From Paracoccaceae bacterium (lineage in GTDB: Bacteria; Pseudomonadota; Alphaproteobacteria; Rhodobacterales; Rhodobacteraceae), in assembly GCA_024742655.1 (NCBI GenBank), contig JANSYB010000008.1, positions 1 through 14,466 on the forward strand: a stretch of 14,466 bases of DNA. Reading direction: 5' to 3'. Positions 13,353-14,466 of this stretch are shown here, piece after piece (position 1 is the first letter of the stretch; each line of letters begins with the position of its first letter). The notes below the pieces were generated by a model. It was not told the origin of the DNA. It saw only the letters and a list, made by a program, of their open reading frames with translations, and ran no database searches. Both the position numbers and the translations under genes were made by a program.

Positions 13353-14466
13353 ATGACCTGCCGCGTCGAGATCGTCCCGGACCCGGCCGGACTTCGGCAA
13401 GAATGGACCGATCTGTGCGACCGCTGCGTCGACAAGACTGTCTTTCTGCGGCCGTCGTTCCTTTTGACGCAGGGGGACATTTGTGCCGGAACATGGGCGG
13501 CCGACTATGTCTGCGTGCGCGACGACGGCTGTCTCGTCGGCCTGCTGCCGCTTTATCGACGCCGGACGATGGGGTGCCGCATCCTGGGCTTTCCGGTGTC
13601 CGGCTCCACGCCCCCCTTCAGCCTGATCGCCGAGGCCGGCAAGGAGGCGGAAGTCGCAGAGGCCATCGCCGCCCACCTCAAGGGCAGGCGGGACTGGGAT
13701 GTCTTGCGCCTGCACAAGATCTGTCTGGATCACGCACCGGCCAATGCCCTGGCCGATGCGCTGGAGCGTCATATGCCGCTTGTGCGCAAGGAGGCCGAGA
13801 CCACGTATCTTGTCGATACCGCGTCCGGTTCCTTCGAGGAGTATATGGCGACCCGCTCCCGCCAGTTTCGCAAAACGCTGCGCAAGGCCGAGAAGCAGCA
13901 TGACGGCCTGGGTGAGCTTCGCGATCTCGACTGTCCGGGTGATCTGTCGCTGGATCAGGCCATGAAGATGGTCGAACAGGTATTGGAGCGCAGCTGGAAG
14001 GGCGGCGAGGACAGTGCCGGTGTTGTCCGGCATCTGAAGCGCTACGCGGAATCCGCACTGGAGGACGGGATACTGCACTTGTCCGTGGCGACACTCGACG
14101 GACAACCGTTGGGCTACGCGCTATGGTTCGTGCATGCGCAAAAGGCCTATGGGTTCCACCTGGCCTATGATGTGAGCCTGCCCAAGCTCAGCCCCGGACA
14201 CATGCAGCTGGGGCGCGCCATCAACATCGCGTTCGACACCGAGATGCAGGAACTCGATCTGTGCGGCAGCACCGATTACCTGCAGAAATGGGCCACCGGA
14301 ACCCGTACCTTTACCGAATTGCGCCTTGTGCGGTCCGGGCTGCGGTCTCAATTGATCGGGCAGGCCTATCTTCGCAGCAGGGACCGCCGCCATGAAAAGG
14401 CCCGCGCCGAGGTCGAGCAGGTCAAGGAAGACCGCAAGCAGCAGATCCGCGCCTCGGAGGATAGCA
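13353..14466 (+). CDS. FemAB/GNAT-fold acyltransferase 3, 3' end outside window
   Basis: The frame is open from ATG 13353 to the right edge (371 codons, no stop). GAGG eight bases upstream and a 10-bp gap after the AsnB-like gene support the start. The protein begins MTCRVEIVPDPAGLRQEWTD and shows VCVRDDGCLVGLLPLYRRR (53-71), the basic helix SRQFRKTLRKAEK (169-181), ERSWKGGED (212-220), the strand pair VATLDGQPLGYALWFV (245-260) and STDYLQKWATGT (306-317) with Y309 and W313. These match the PF13480/FemAB-like family, and it is the clearest family member of the three. The charged tail (RRHEKARAEVEQVKEDRK) looks like a C-terminal helix, so most of the domain is present. It probably transfers an acyl or aminoacyl group in the same pathway as the two upstream paralogues. 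Confidence 0.82.
   Translation, partial: MTCRVEIVPDPAGLRQEWTDLCDRCVDKTVFLRPSFLLTQGDICAGTWAADYVCVRDDGCLVGLLPLYRRRTMGCRILGFPVSGSTPPFSLIAEAGKEAEVAEAIAAHLKGRRDWDVLRLHKICLDHAPANALADALERHMPLVRKEAETTYLVDTASGSFEEYMATRSRQFRKTLRKAEKQHDGLGELRDLDCPGDLSLDQAMKMVEQVLERSWKGGEDSAGVVRHLKRYAESALEDGILHLSVATLDGQPLGYALWFVHAQKAYGFHLAYDVSLPKLSPGHMQLGRAINIAFDTEMQELDLCGSTDYLQKWATGTRTFTELRLVRSGLRSQLIGQAYLRSRDRRHEKARAEVEQVKEDRKQQIRASEDS

Noticed and set aside
7781..14466. Lasso-peptide or RiPP cluster suggested by an AsnB-like protein
   Set aside because: No precursor peptide, leader-peptidase homologue or RRE-like gene is seen, and every neighbour points to polysaccharide synthesis.

Overview
The window is a high-GC stretch (short AT-rich pockets only between genes) that reads as part of a cell-surface or exopolysaccharide biosynthesis and export locus. 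GC-rich codon use, gene overlaps of the ATGA/GTGA type and the flavour of the proteins suggest an alphaproteobacterium, most likely a Rhodobacterales/Roseobacter-type organism. That taxonomic guess is an inference; there is no marker gene here. No tRNA, rRNA, CRISPR array, transposase or phage gene is visible.

Layout. (1) On the minus strand, 1-1387 encodes a multi-pass Wzx/MATE-like polysaccharide flippase that runs off the left edge. (2) A 217-bp divergent intergenic region carries a candidate promoter and a palindrome. (3) On the plus strand, 1605-3598 encodes a NodB-type polysaccharide deacetylase overlapping a GT4 glycosyltransferase. (4) After a 137-bp gap with an 8-bp inverted repeat comes the export module, 3736-6690: an OPX (Wza-like) outer-membrane lipoprotein with a TTG start, a BY-kinase/MinD-like protein that has lost the P-loop lysine, and a GNVR/Wzz-type polysaccharide co-polymerase without a fused kinase domain. 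(5) A membrane-anchored GT2 glycosyltransferase and a first GNAT/FemAB-like acyltransferase follow at 6697-8923. (6) A 317-bp non-coding stretch with a plausible promoter precedes a second, tightly coupled block from 9241 to the right edge: a DegT-family PLP enzyme, a second FemAB-like protein, an asparagine-synthetase-like protein lacking the glutaminase nucleophile, and a third FemAB-like protein that runs off the right edge.

How the parts could work together. The flippase, co-polymerase, kinase-like protein and OPX protein are the parts expected of a Wzx/Wzy-type pathway, but no polymerase (Wzy) or initiating phosphoglycosyltransferase lies in this window. The two glycosyltransferases and the deacetylase would build and edit the repeat unit. 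The most interesting part is the decoration block: three divergent FemAB/GNAT-fold proteins sharing a YxxxWAT signature, a PLP aminotransferase and an AsnB-fold ligase with a dead glutaminase half. My inference is that they install an amino or amide-linked (aminoacyl or acyl) substituent on the polysaccharide or its lipid-linked precursor. The general theme of FemAB plus AsnB plus deacetylase beside glycosyltransferases is known from exosortase-associated EPS loci, but no exosortase is seen here and the tripled acyltransferases are unusual.
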